From NCBI GenBank assembly GCA_023055505.1, contig JALIRH010000116.1:682001-746000 (forward strand): a stretch of 64,000 nt of DNA, in the 5' to 3' direction. Positions within the stretch are counted from its first letter, which is position 1. Each line of letters opens with the position of its first letter. The stretch is from Callipepla californica brunnescens (Eukaryota > Chordata > Aves > Galliformes > Odontophoridae). A program made the position numbers and the translations under genes. This document shows positions 9,272-18,689 of this stretch, in pieces. Under the pieces are notes generated by a model. The model worked only from the letters and a program-made list of their open reading frames with translations. It searched no databases and had not been told where the DNA came from.

Positions 9272-9466
9272 GTTGCTGAAAACTTTGTTCCTCCCTTGTT
9301 GGGTGCCGCTCTCATTGACTACCAGAGAAATGTTCCAGCTGCTAGAGAGCCTGCAGTACTGGGTGCTGTGGCTGTGGCTGTAAAGAAGCTGGGTGGGCAC
9401 ATCGCTGCTGAAATACCTCAGATCTTTGATGCTGTTTTTGAGTGCACGTTAAATATGATCAAGAAG
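9272..9466 (+). other. XPO1-like: XPO1-like exon D
   Basis: The acceptor is TTGATGTAG and the donor GTATTCC. The exon encodes VAENFVPPLLGAALIDYQRN and ends GHIAAEIPQIFDAVFECTLN-MIKK. It is open throughout at 65 codons. No following exon is recognisable before the telomere-like array begins at about 10208. Confidence 0.9.
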
Positions 9467-10207
9467 GTATTCCTATGTAAATTTTGGATAACGGAAAAAA
9501 AAAGAAAAGGGATTTTATATTCAGGATATTGCAAGAAAGGGGGCAGGGCGTGTTATGCTATGTAGTTTACATAGCATTATTCTGTTGGGTGGAAATGAAG
9601 GTGAGGTTGATGAGCTGTGGCTGTCTGGGTGAATGTCTTGATCTCACTGACTTAATTTCTTGATCCAGTTCTGGAATTAAATTCGGAGTTGTTTTTCTGT
9701 TCCAGGACCTTGGGATGTCGTGGTCCTGGAAGCTGAAGTCTACTTGAAGTATATTCATACGTCCTTTGAGTAGAAGTATTGATTAGTTCTTGAAGTATTT
9801 CTTTCCTGATTTCCGTAGCTGCTAGAGTTTCTGTGTTACGGTTTACAGCAGGTACTTGCACAATAGATGGGTGCCGTTTTGCAGCAGTGTGAATCAGAAA
9901 GTGTATCCCTGTAGTGGCTGGGTGCTTAACCGCTGAGGCTGTCTGTCCTGTGCCTGTGGAGCAAGTGGTAATTAATGTTGTGCACTGACCAAATGTGGTT
10001 CACCCTGCTGACACTGTGTAAGTCCAGCAAATGGTCTTCTCAATCTATGGTGGTGAAAGTATGGGGAAAAATGTTGCTGGGAATCTGGGAACTGCATGCT
10101 TTGTTTTGTTTTTAGATTTCCTTAAAGCTGAGATCTCCATGGTAAGCCAGATTTTCTCTCCCAGATTTTCACAGTGAAAAGGCTGTATGGATTCAGGCCT
10201 TTTCTGC
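9467..10207. other. Non-coding stretch between XPO1-like exon D and telomere-like repeats
   Basis: Probably the remnant of the next intron. I looked for the following XPO1 exon on the plus strand and did not find it. No repeat or RNA gene was recognised. Confidence 0.6.
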
Positions 10208-11590
10208 GACTGGTTAGGGTTAGGGTTTAGGCTAGGGTTAGGGTCAGCTTCAGGGTCAGGGTTAGGGCAAGGGTTAGGTTTTGGTGTAGATTTCGGTTTA
10301 GGGTAAGGGTTAGGGATAATTTGAGTGTTAGCGTCAGGGACAGAAGTAGGTGAAGTGTTCATGTTAGGAGTAGCATTAGGGTTAAGTTTAGGGTTAGACT
10401 TAGGATTGGATTTGTATGTAGGGTTAGGGGTAGGGTTAGTTTGAGTGTCAGGGTGAGGTAAGGGGTAGGCCTCGGGTTTGGCTTTGTGTTAAGTAAAGGT
10501 TTAGGAATAGTTGTAGGGTTAGTGTTTGGATTAGGATTTGGTTTAATATTAGGAACATGTTTTGGGATAGATTTAGGTGAGGGTTGTGGTGATCTGATGC
10601 TTTTGGTTAGGTTTAGGGTTGGGCTTCCACTTGGGTTTTGTGGTAGGGTCTGAGTTTGGGTTAGGGTTAGGGTAGAGTTAGAATTAGGATTTGGGAAATG
10701 CTTCGAGTTCTGTTTAGGGTAAGGATTAGTGTTAGATTTAGGGTTTGAGTTAGGGTTAGGATTATGGTTAGGACTAGGGTTCTGTTAGGTTTTGGGTTAG
10801 GGTTATGGGTAAGTTTGTTTTAGTACTAGGGTAAGGTTATGTTTAGGGTTAGGGTTACGATTAGGGAAAGATTTAGTGATACAGTGTTAGGGTAAGTTTA
10901 GGTTATGGAATAGGGTTAGGTGTAAGATTGGGTTTAGTAATAGGGTTAGGTTTAGATTCTGGGTTAGGGTTAGAGATAGGGAAAGGGTTTGGGATTGTTT
11001 TAGGTTTTGGATTAGGTTTAGGATTAGGGTTAGGGAAAAAGTTTTTCTCAGTTTTATGATTGTGTTTAGAGCTAGGATTAGGTTGAGTGTTCATGTTAGC
11101 ATTAGGGGAAGTTTTAGGTTTAGGTTTAGGTTTAGGATGCGATCTGTGTTTAGGGTTAGGGGCAGGGTCAGTTTGAGTGTAAGGGTCAGATTAGGGTTAG
11201 GCCTCTGGTTAGGGTTAAGGTTAGGAATAGGATTAGGTTTCAGGTTAGTGTTAGGGTTAGGCCTGGGATTGCTGTTAGGGTTAGGTTAAGGTAAGTCTTG
11301 TGGTTAGGGTTAGGTGTAGGAAAAGGGTTTTGGGGATAGGGATAGTGTATAGGTAAGGGTTAGAATTCGATTTAGGATTAGGCTTAGGGATAGGGTTTGT
11401 TTGAGTTCTAAGGTTAGATACAGCATTAGAACTAGGTTGAGTGTCAGTGTTAGGATTAGGGTTTGGGTTACTGTTGAGGATAGGAATAGGGATAGGTTTA
11501 GGGTTATGCTTAGGGTTCAGGCTAGGTACAGGGTTCGGGTTAGGTTTAAGGTGAGTGTTAGGCTTAGGGTAAGGATTGTGGTAAAAATGA
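10208..11590 (+). repeat. Degenerate telomere-like array, TTAGGG strand
   Basis: Dense TTAGGG, TTTAGGG and variant hexamers, with drift such as TTAGGA and GTAGGG. Short non-telomeric phrases recur, including GGTGATCTGATGCTTTTGG near 10589 and TTGAGTGT...GGTAGGCCT near 10440. They also occur in the other telomere-like arrays of this window. Open frames rich in Arg/Val or Pro/Asn here are artefacts of the repeat. The array is interrupted at about 11590 by an ERV. Confidence 0.93.
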
Positions 11591-11600
11591 GTTCTCTACT

Positions 11601-12124
11601 TGTTAATCAAACCGACTCGAGACAGATGTGTCCGTGTTTTTCAGCGTGTTTTTTTTTCTGAGAACTATGTAGTTTGTAGAAGTCTCAAAAGAGATATATC
11701 GATGTTTTGTCTAAAAACTGTAGTTTGTGCAAGTTGGAGCCACAGCGCTTAGTTCTAACACCTGGACAATGAACAACAGATAGCAGTGACCTTTGGAGAA
11801 ACTGCAAAAGAAAAAGAAGTGAAAATCTCCTCTTGAGCGCGCGTGATCGGAGCTGAGGAAAACTATGGCCTTCATCATCTCGATCGCCAGGAGGCAGAGA
11901 ACGACCCCCAGATAACAGCCAGCGCAGCCCAGGAAGAGAAAGATAAGACATGAATGCAGAGATAAGGGACAATGAAAAGAGGGGTTGGGGGGCCCTGTTG
12001 AGCACCTCTGGTGCAGAGGAGACTCCCAGCCGCCCAGCGCTGTTCCGCTCATTTCTTGCTTGCTCAATAAATTCTTTACTGTTGGCAACAGTTGGTGCGT
12101 ATCGTTCTCTTCACACCTCTAACA
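11601..12124 (+). repeat. 5' LTR of class I ERV
   Basis: The left edge TGTTAATC and right edge CTCTAACA give TGTTA...TAACA inverted termini about 524 bp apart. The right edge is followed by a 3-bp spacer and a tRNA-His primer site. An AATAAA polyadenylation signal is at 12066-12071, with a short R-U5 after it. The right edge is firm; the left edge is inferred from the terminal inverted repeat and from where the telomere-like sequence stops. Confidence 0.75.
12066..12071 (+). promoter_or_regulatory. Polyadenylation signal in the class I ERV LTR
   Basis: A canonical AATAAA about 53 bp before the LTR end, the usual location in gamma-like retroviral LTRs. Confidence 0.7.
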
Positions 12125-12127
12125 ATT

Positions 12128-12145
12128 TGGTGCCGTGACTCGGAT
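12128..12145 (+). promoter_or_regulatory. Primer binding site, tRNA-His type
   Basis: TGGTGCCGTGACTCGGAT is complementary to the 3' end of vertebrate tRNA-His. This primer is known from some class I (gammaretrovirus-like) endogenous retroviruses. Confidence 0.88.
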
Positions 12146-12222
12146 CCAGGCGACTCTGCTGTGGAATTCCCACTCCAGGGGAGCACCCCGTCTTCGGACG
12201 GCCCCTGGGCTGGGGAACTTCT

Positions 12223-13660
12223 GTGCAGAGACCTGTAGCTCCGAACTCTAGGTACAGCTCGCAGGTAAAGCTACCGGACATACCACTAGAAAGTCCCCTA
12301 GGTTTAATGTTAAAACATTGGGGTGATTCTCCCTCTAGACGAGGAAAGAGTGAGGTGAAGATGGTACATGACTGTATGGAGGTATGGGGAGGAAAGCAGA
12401 GAAGGGCAGATCAGCTGTTCTGGCCAGTATTTGGGTCCTTTGAGGACCGGATCTGCCAGGCTCTAAACGCTTATGCAAATGAAAAACAGCCTTTGAATCT
12501 GGAAGATGGTGAGTATGCAAATGATGTGTAGAATCTGATATTGGAACCTTTCTGTTCCCCCTAATTAAAAAAAGGAATACAACAGAGGAGGACATTATAC
12601 ACTATCCCCCCGCCTTACGCTCCCCCCGAACAGAATCCAGCGGCTCCGCCGGAGCAAGCTGAATCTGACTTGGGAGATGAACCTGAATGTGAACCCCTAG
12701 ACTTCCCTAGGAGAAGGATCACTAGAAGGCAAGCTAGGCAGGAGAGAGGTCAAGGAGGAAACGTTCTCCCTTTAAGAGAAATACCTGTAGCTACCGGAGG
12801 ATCAAAGCCAGGAGCTGGCTATGTTTCAGTTCCCTTCAACTCAGGAGATACATAAGGGAATTTCAGAAGGAGATGGGGAATTTGCTGGAGGATCCTTGAG
12901 GGGTCTCCGAGAGGCTAGATCAATCTTCAGGTCCCAACCATTAAACTTGGGATGAAACACAGGCAATTTTGGGCATACTATTTAGAGCAGAAGAAAGGGA
13001 TATGATCAGGAGGGCAGGTACGTGAATCTGGGATCAGCAACACCCGTCTGGCCCAGGAGCAGATCTAAAGTGACCCTTACAGCGGCCCAATTGGGATAAT
13101 CAGAGCCAGGAACATGGTACTCACATGGCAGATTTGCGAGTTCTTATTATTCAAGGGATTAGAGAATCTGTCCCTCGGGGACAGAATATCAATAAGGCAA
13201 ATAAGGCAAGCAACGGAAAAAAGATGAAACTCCTACTGAGTGGTTAGAGAGACTATGCAGAAATGTACAGTTCTATTCAGGATTAGATCCTGCTACCCCG
13301 TGGGGCGAGCTCTCCTGAAAACGCGGTTTGAAGCTAGGTCCTGGACAGATATTGGAAGGAAACTAGAGAAGCTGGAGGACTGGCAGGAGAGAGGATTAGA
13401 TGAATTGCTGAGAGAGGCTCAGAAAGTATACGTTAAGGAGAGAGGAGGAGACTCAGAAGAGGCAAGCTGGAAGTCTGATAGCCGCGGTAAGAGAAGGACA
13501 GAAGGGGGCGTTCCAGGCAAGGAGAAGAGGGAATATTCCTCGGGCAGAAAATGCGCTTCAACCCAAGCAGAACAGACCCAGAGATATGAGGACAGTTGAA
13601 TGCTTCTACTGTCAGAAAAAGGGACACATGAAGAAAGACTGTAGAAAGAGAATCTGGGAC
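12223..13660 (+). pseudogene. gag: Class I ERV gag remnant
   Basis: A matrix-like segment (PDIPLESPLGLMLKHWGD, near 12260-12330) is open to about 12531, then lost. A proline-rich stretch near 12600-12660 and a PLREIPVATGG block near 12770 match the start of a gamma-type capsid. Capsid remnants (ILGILFRAEERDMIRRAG, near 12968-13022) carry stops. The nucleocapsid knuckle C-F-Y-C-x4-H-x4-C is visible at about 13600-13641, followed by a basic RKR tail. At least three frames are needed to follow the protein, so it is non-functional. The MA start codon is not certain. Confidence 0.8.
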
Positions 13661-13702
13661 GAGCAAATGTTTCAGGAGGACTGAGGGGGTCAGGGACTCT
13701 AT

Positions 13703-13969
13703 GTGCTGGGGACCTGGGAAAGAAACAAGCCCTTGATAAAATTGAAATTGGGTTCTCAGCGCCAGGAAATGGAATTTTTGGTAGAGTCTGGGGCAGAAAG
13801 ATCGACTGTTCAATATTTACCTCGAGGATGTTCTTTATCCTCGGAAGAGCTACAAGTAATTGGAACAAAAGGGGAACCTTTTATGGTACCTGTTGTAAAG
13901 CAGGTAGAAATAGAATCACCTAGCACCTATGGAACTGAGTCTTTTTTATTGGTACCTGAAGCAGAATAG
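13703..13969 (+). pseudogene. pro: Class I ERV protease remnant
   Basis: An open stretch of 88 codons containing FLVESGAERSTV at about residues 25-36, aligned with the retroviral protease active site D-[ST]-G-A. The catalytic Asp position reads Glu, which would be expected to abolish activity. It follows the nucleocapsid region and precedes RT with stops in between, for example TAG at 13967-13969. Confidence 0.78.
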
Positions 13970-13999
13970 AATTTGCTAGGGAGAGATTGAATTGTGGAG

Positions 14000-14860
14000 T
14001 TAGGAATAAATTTGGAAGTAAAAGATAGAGAATTAACTGTTCAGCAACGTACTCTAACGATAGAAGATGAGGCTAGAATTAACCCAGAAGTTTGGTAGAG
14101 TCCAGAATCAGTAGGGAAGTTAGACATAGAACCCTTTGAAGTGATTCTAAAGGACCCAGGCATTCCAATTAGGGTGAAACAATATCCCATTTCACAGGAA
14201 GGTAAATCAGGGCTACAACCTGAAATGGAGAGATTAATATCTAAAGAACTATTAGAGCCTTGTATGTCTCCCTAGAATACTCCCATACTCCATGTAAAAA
14301 AAAAAGCCTTATGGCACATACAGATTGGTCCACGACTCAAGGGAAATTAAGGAGAGAACAATTCCCCGCTTCCCAGTAGTGGCAAACCACTATACGCTGC
14401 TCGGTCAATTGAAGCCAGAATCTCAGTAGTATAGTGGAATTGATTTCAAGGATGCTTTTTGGACCTGCCCCCTGATGGCAGAATGCAGAGACTACTTTGT
14501 CTTCGAGTGGGAAGATCCAAACACCCATAGAAAACAACAACTCAGAGGGACAGTGCTCCCACAGGGATTCACAGAATCCCTAACTTGTTTGGGCAAGCCC
14601 TTGAGCAAGTACTAAAAACTGATGAACTAAACCCACAGGCAACCTTAGTGCAATATGTAGATGACTTACTATTAGCTGGAGCAGGCAAGGAGACAGTTAG
14701 ACAGGAGAGCATTAAACTATTGCATTTCTTTGGTTCAAAGGGGTTCCAAGTTTCAAAGGCAAAATGCCAATTTACAGAAGAGGAAGTGAAATATTTGGGA
14801 CATTGGTTAAGCAAGGGAAATAAGACATTAGATCCAGAACGGGCAAATGGGATTTGATCT
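14000..14860 (+). pseudogene. pol: Class I ERV reverse transcriptase remnant
   Basis: The N-terminal part reads VKQYPISQEGKSGLQPEMER near 14176-14235, with stop codons at 14272 and beyond. The palm motif VQYVDDLLLAG is at about 14647-14680, keeping the YVDD metal-binding pair. FTEEEVKYLGHWL follows near 14770-14810. Several frames are required and stops interrupt all of them, so it is inactive. Similarity is to gamma-like RT and clearly different from the ERV-L-like RT elsewhere in the window. Confidence 0.83.
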
Positions 14861-15029
14861 TGAAAAGCCCCAAGAGGCAAGAGGCAGGTGAGGCAGATGT
14901 TAGGGCTGCTAGGATGCTGTCGACAATGGATTGAGAATGATAGCAGTAAGGTAAAGCTTTTATAGCAGAAACTAGTACAAGATGGCTGAAGAAAGTGGAG
15001 CCAGGAGGATGAGCAAAGATTAGAAGACT

Positions 15030-15930
15030 TCAAGGTAGATCTTCTTCATGCACCAGCGTTAAGCTTACCTGATCTAAAAAGCCCATTTGACCTTTTTGTA
15101 AATACAGACGAAGGGATCGCTTTTGGAGTAGTGAGCCAGGAATGGGCCGGGAAGAAGAAGCCAGCAGGATACTTTTCAAAACTCTTGGATCCCGTTAGCC
15201 GTGGGTGGCCTACCTGTCTACGAGCAATAGTTGCTGTAGCTCTGTTAGTAGAAGAAGCAGGGAAGATGACTTTCAGGGGTGAATTACAAGTGTATAGTCC
15301 ACATGACAATAAGGGGAGTACTCCAAGAAAAAGCAGAGAAGTGGATTACAGATGCTAGACTATTGAAATAGGAAGGAATCCTAATCCATTCTCCTCAATT
15401 AGAAATAGAAACTCCAAGTTTGCCAAATCCTGCTCAATTTTTCTATGGGGAACCAGATGAAGATTTAAGCCATGATTGCATTCAGTGTATAGAGTATCAG
15501 GCTAAAAGAGGGGAGGACTTAGAAGAGGAGAAGTTATTAGAAGGGGGCAAATGATTTGTAGATGGCTCCTCCCGGGTGGTAGAAGGAAAAGGAAAATCAG
15601 GGGATGCTCTACTAAACGGGAAAACATTTCCAGTAATTGAATTGGGAGCATTGGACAGAACGTGGTCAGCTCAGGCTGTGAAATTCTATACAATCCTTCC
15701 AGCCCTTCAAATGTTGAAAGGAAGCATTGGGACTATCTCTACAGATTCTAGGTATGCGTATGGGGTAGTCCATACCTTGGGAAAAAGATGGGAGGAAAGA
15801 GGATTGGTAAACTCACCCGGGAAAGGGTTAATTCACCAGTCGTTAAGAAGACAAACTCTGAGGGCAAGAAGAGAACCAGAGAAAAGTGCAGTAGTACACG
15901 GAAAGGCACCAGAGGGCGATGTCGGCTGAA
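15030..15930 (+). pseudogene. pol: Class I ERV connection/RNase H remnant
   Basis: The connection region (SQEWAGKKKPAGYFSKLLDP, near 15131-15195) is followed by an RNase H-like part with FVDGSSRVVEGKG (about 15555-15594), TDSRYAYGVVHTLG (about 15738-15780) and KRWEERGL. The first and third acidic RNase H positions are recognisable. A TGA lies just before the FVDGS segment and a TAG near 15368, so the domain is not expressed intact. Confidence 0.8.
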
Positions 15931-17066
15931 ATAAGGGGAACTAATTTTGCTGATGAAGAAGCGAAAAGAGCGGCTCCGACAAATGGAGGTTGAGGAAAAG
16001 GAGGGAAAATGGTTATTAGCTGATGGAAGAGAGGTAATCCCTAAAGCTTGGAGAAGATGAGAATTTCCTAAGCAGACTCATTGCGGGCTTCAGGCCTTGG
16101 TGGACCAATTCACAATGAAATAGATGTGTATAGGCATTTCTAGCATAGCCAAAGGAATTGTAGATCATTGGATGATTTGGAGGAAAGGAAAGAAACAACA
16201 ACTGAGGGAAAAAGTACAGGGAGGAAGGGAATGGGCTGTCAGACCTTTTGCTCAAATGCAGATAGACTTCACAGATCTCCCCAGGGTTGGAAGATAGAAG
16301 TACTTCTTAGGAAGAATCGCCCATTGAACACATTTTCTGGAGGCCTACCCCACCGCTAGGGCAACAGCCCAGACAGTAATCAAGACATTGTTCGAACATA
16401 TTATCCCCAGATATGGGAACATGGAAGTTGCAGATTCAGCTAGAGACCCTCACTTTGTATTAAAGGCAGTGTAAGAGGCTTTAGCTCCAATGGGGACCAA
16501 ATGGGAATATCGCACCCCATGGCACCCACAGAGCTCTGGAAAAGTAGAAAGGTCGAATGGGGAACTTCCAAAGCGGCTTACTAAAGGAATGATTGAAACC
16601 AAGATGTCTTGGATGAAGTGTTTGCCACTGGCACTACTTAACTGAAGAACAGAACGAAGAAGAGAGACTGGAATATCACCTTTTGAAATGGGATATGGAA
16701 TGCCATATGATTTAGAACTCCCATCGGAACATCCCAAGGTAGAAGAAAATACAGGAATATTGAATTGAAATGAATAAGAGAAGGAATGAATGAAGAATGG
16801 AAGGACTGGTGGTCCAACGGCCTCCGCTAGATATGGCAATACATGGAATCAGTCCAGGAGACAAGGTTTAAATTAAAACGTGGAAAGAGTCATCTCTAAC
16901 TCCCCGCTGGGAAGGACCTTTTCTTGTTTTATTAACAACAGAAACAGCCATCCGGACAGCTGAGCGCAGATGGATCCATGCAAGCCATGTGAAAGGACCA
17001 ATCCGTGACACAGGACCCCAGTGGGAGGTGTCCAAGACTTCGGACGATCTACAAACCACTCTAAGA
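15931..17066 (+). pseudogene. pol: Class I ERV integrase remnant
   Basis: A degraded His/Cys N-terminal part lies near 16075-16130. The core has QMQIDFTDLPRVG (about 16255-16294, first catalytic Asp), EVADSARDPHFVLKAV near 16426 (second Asp region, altered context) and HPQSSGKVERSNGELPKR near 16520-16575 (catalytic Glu). The C-terminal segment ([25 protein letters not shown]) runs to about 17000, followed by a TAG at 17071. Multiple in-frame stops (for example 16117, 16358, 16471, 16642) make it non-functional. Env is not recognisable beyond it. Confidence 0.83.
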
Positions 17067-17078
17067 AAAATGTAGAAC

Positions 17079-17082
<4 letters not shown>

Positions 17083-17109
<27 letters not shown>

Positions 17110-17264
17110 TTAACAGACGAGAAAACTCAGTCATTTCCTTGTACGCTTTGTATGTATATTGTATATGTATTGTGCATTGTATACGATGAAGATTGGTGAA
17201 TTCGCTCTTCCTATGAATTCCATTTAGGATTTCACTTTGCTTCAAATAAGGGGAAGGATGCATT
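17083..17264. other. TTTTG-rich run and unassigned spacer after the class I ERV
   Basis: A T/G-rich run (about 17080-17113) with repeated TTTTG, then about 150 bp of AT-rich sequence with GTATAT-like words. No 3' LTR, env or gene was recognised. Confidence 0.55.
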
Positions 17265-18680
17265 TGAGTGTAGGTGTCAGGTTAGGGTTGTGGTAATCTG
17301 ATGCTTTGGGTTAGGTTGAGGGTTTGTTTTAGGATTAGGTTAGGGTTATTTTTTTGTGTAGCTGAAGGTTTAGTGCAAGGGCTAGGGTTCTCTTTAGTTT
17401 GAGGTTCAGAGAAGGCTTAGGGTTAAGGTTAGGCTTAGGGTTAGGGTAAGGTTTAGGTTTAGGATTAAGGTTAGAGTTCGGGTTAGGTTTAGGGTTAGGT
17501 TTTGGATTAGGGATAGGGTTAGGTTTTGGTGTAGATGAAGGTTTAGAGTATGGGGTAGAGCTCTCTTTAGTTTTAGGATCAGAGAAGGGTTACGCCTTGC
17601 TTGGGTACAGGATAGAGTAAGGGGGAGGGTTAGGATTTGATTTAGGGTTGGTTTTGGGTCTAGGTTAGTTTGAGTGTTAGGCTGAGAGAAGGGGTAGGCC
17701 TTGGGTTGGGTTCTGGCTTAGTGTTAGGTTAGGAATAGGTTTGGTGTTTGGATTGGGTTTGGGGTTAGAAGTAGGGATAGGTTAGGTGAGATCTGCGGTA
17801 ATCTGATGCTTAGCTTTAGGTTTAGGGTTGGGCTTTGAGTTGGGGTTGGTTTTAGGGTCAGATTTCGATTGAAGGCAGACTTAGAGTCACAATGAGGCTA
17901 ATGGTCAGGGTTTGATATACGGTTAGAGTAAGGTTTAGGTTGACTTTAAGTGTCAGGTTTGGAAAATGGTAGGCATTGCTTTTGGTGTGGTGTTTGCCTT
18001 GGGTTTAGGAATTGGAATAGGGTATGAGGACCATCAGATAGCTAGGGTAAGTCTTAGTGTTAGGGTTGGGGATAGAGTTTAGGTGAGGGTTGTGGTAATC
18101 TGATGCTATGTGTCAGGTTTAGGCTTGGGCATCAACTTGGGGTTGGTGTTAAAGTAGGAGTTTTTGCTTGGGTTCCGCTTCTGCTAGGGATAGGTTTCTG
18201 TTTAGGGAAAGGGTTGGTCTTAGGGTAAGTGTTAGGTTTCCGGTTAGGGTTCAGAATAGAATGAGGGGCAAGGTAAGGCTTTGTGCTCGGGTTAGGGCTT
18301 GGGTTTTGGTTCGGATTAGGGTAAGTGTTTGGGTTAGGGTTAGGATAAGAATTAGTGTTAGGTTTAGTGTCAGGGGTGGGTTTTGGTGTTGATTGAGTTT
18401 TATGGTAAGGGGTAGTGAAAGTGGGTCAGGGCAGGGTTCAGCATTGGGTTAGAGCTATGGAAAGGGTTTGGGATTCTTTGAGGTTTCGGATTCGATTTCG
18501 GATTAGGGTTAGGGAGAAAGTGTTTCTCAATGTGATGATTCTATTTAGGGATAGGATTAGGTTGAGTGTTGATGTTAGCATGAAGTTGAGGTTTAGGGTT
18601 AGGTTTAGGTTTCGGATTTGATCTGTATGTAGGGATTGAGGCAGGGTTAGCTGGTGCGTAAGGGTGAGAGTAGGGTGAGG
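17265..18680 (+). repeat. Degenerate telomere-like array, TTAGGG strand, second part
   Basis: TTAGGG variants resume immediately after the ERV remnant. Three copies of the phrase GGTAATCTGATGCT occur (about 17292, 17797 and 18094), in the same strand sense as TTAGGG and about 505 and 296 bp apart. The array ends at about 18680 where the 590-bp satellite begins. Confidence 0.92.
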
Positions 18681-18689
18681 TTTAGCTTT

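Larger units (their letters stand above)
6753..9466 (+). pseudogene. XPO1-like: XPO1-like (exportin-1) gene fragment with introns, copy 1
   Basis: Four exons match consecutive parts of vertebrate exportin-1 (CRM1), the Ran-dependent nuclear export receptor, at about residues 630-840 of roughly 1070: 6753-6887, 7205-7388, 8787-8893 and 9272-9466. Each has an AG acceptor and a GT donor (GTCAG, GTAAG, GTAAG, GTATT), and the reading phases join correctly (0, 0, 1, 0). Introns are retained, so this is a DNA-level duplicate, not a processed copy. Codon 36 of the first exon is TAG at 6858-6860, where XPO1 has Trp, and several conserved residues are changed. No upstream exon lies before it (CR1 is there) and none was seen after it. 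It is a partial, probably dead, HEAT-repeat fragment. Confidence 0.88.
11601..17070 (+). mobile_element. Decayed class I (gammaretrovirus-like) ERV inside telomere-like DNA
   Basis: The order on the plus strand is LTR, tRNA-His primer site, gag with one CCHC knuckle, protease, RT, RNase H and integrase, all riddled with stops and frameshifts. The pol wording (QYVDDLLLAG, KYLGHWLSKG, HPQSSGKVERSNGE, and a C-terminal [13 protein letters not shown] followed by WIHASHVK) is typical of gamma-like Pol. No env and no 3' LTR are recognisable before telomere-like sequence resumes at about 17265. It lies within one telomere-like array, so it either inserted there or was joined by rearrangement. Confidence 0.87.

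Noticed and set aside
6753..9466. Processed (retro-) copy of XPO1
   Set aside because: Introns with canonical splice sites are present, so it is a DNA-level duplicate.
11056..11661. Arg/Val/Gly-rich open frames in telomere-like DNA
   Set aside because: TTAGGG-type repeats lack stops in some frames. The peptides are simple repeats with no domain.
12335..13868. Minus-strand frames opposite the class I ERV gag
   Set aside because: The Ser/Leu/Pro-rich composition is the complement of the gag region. No independent evidence.
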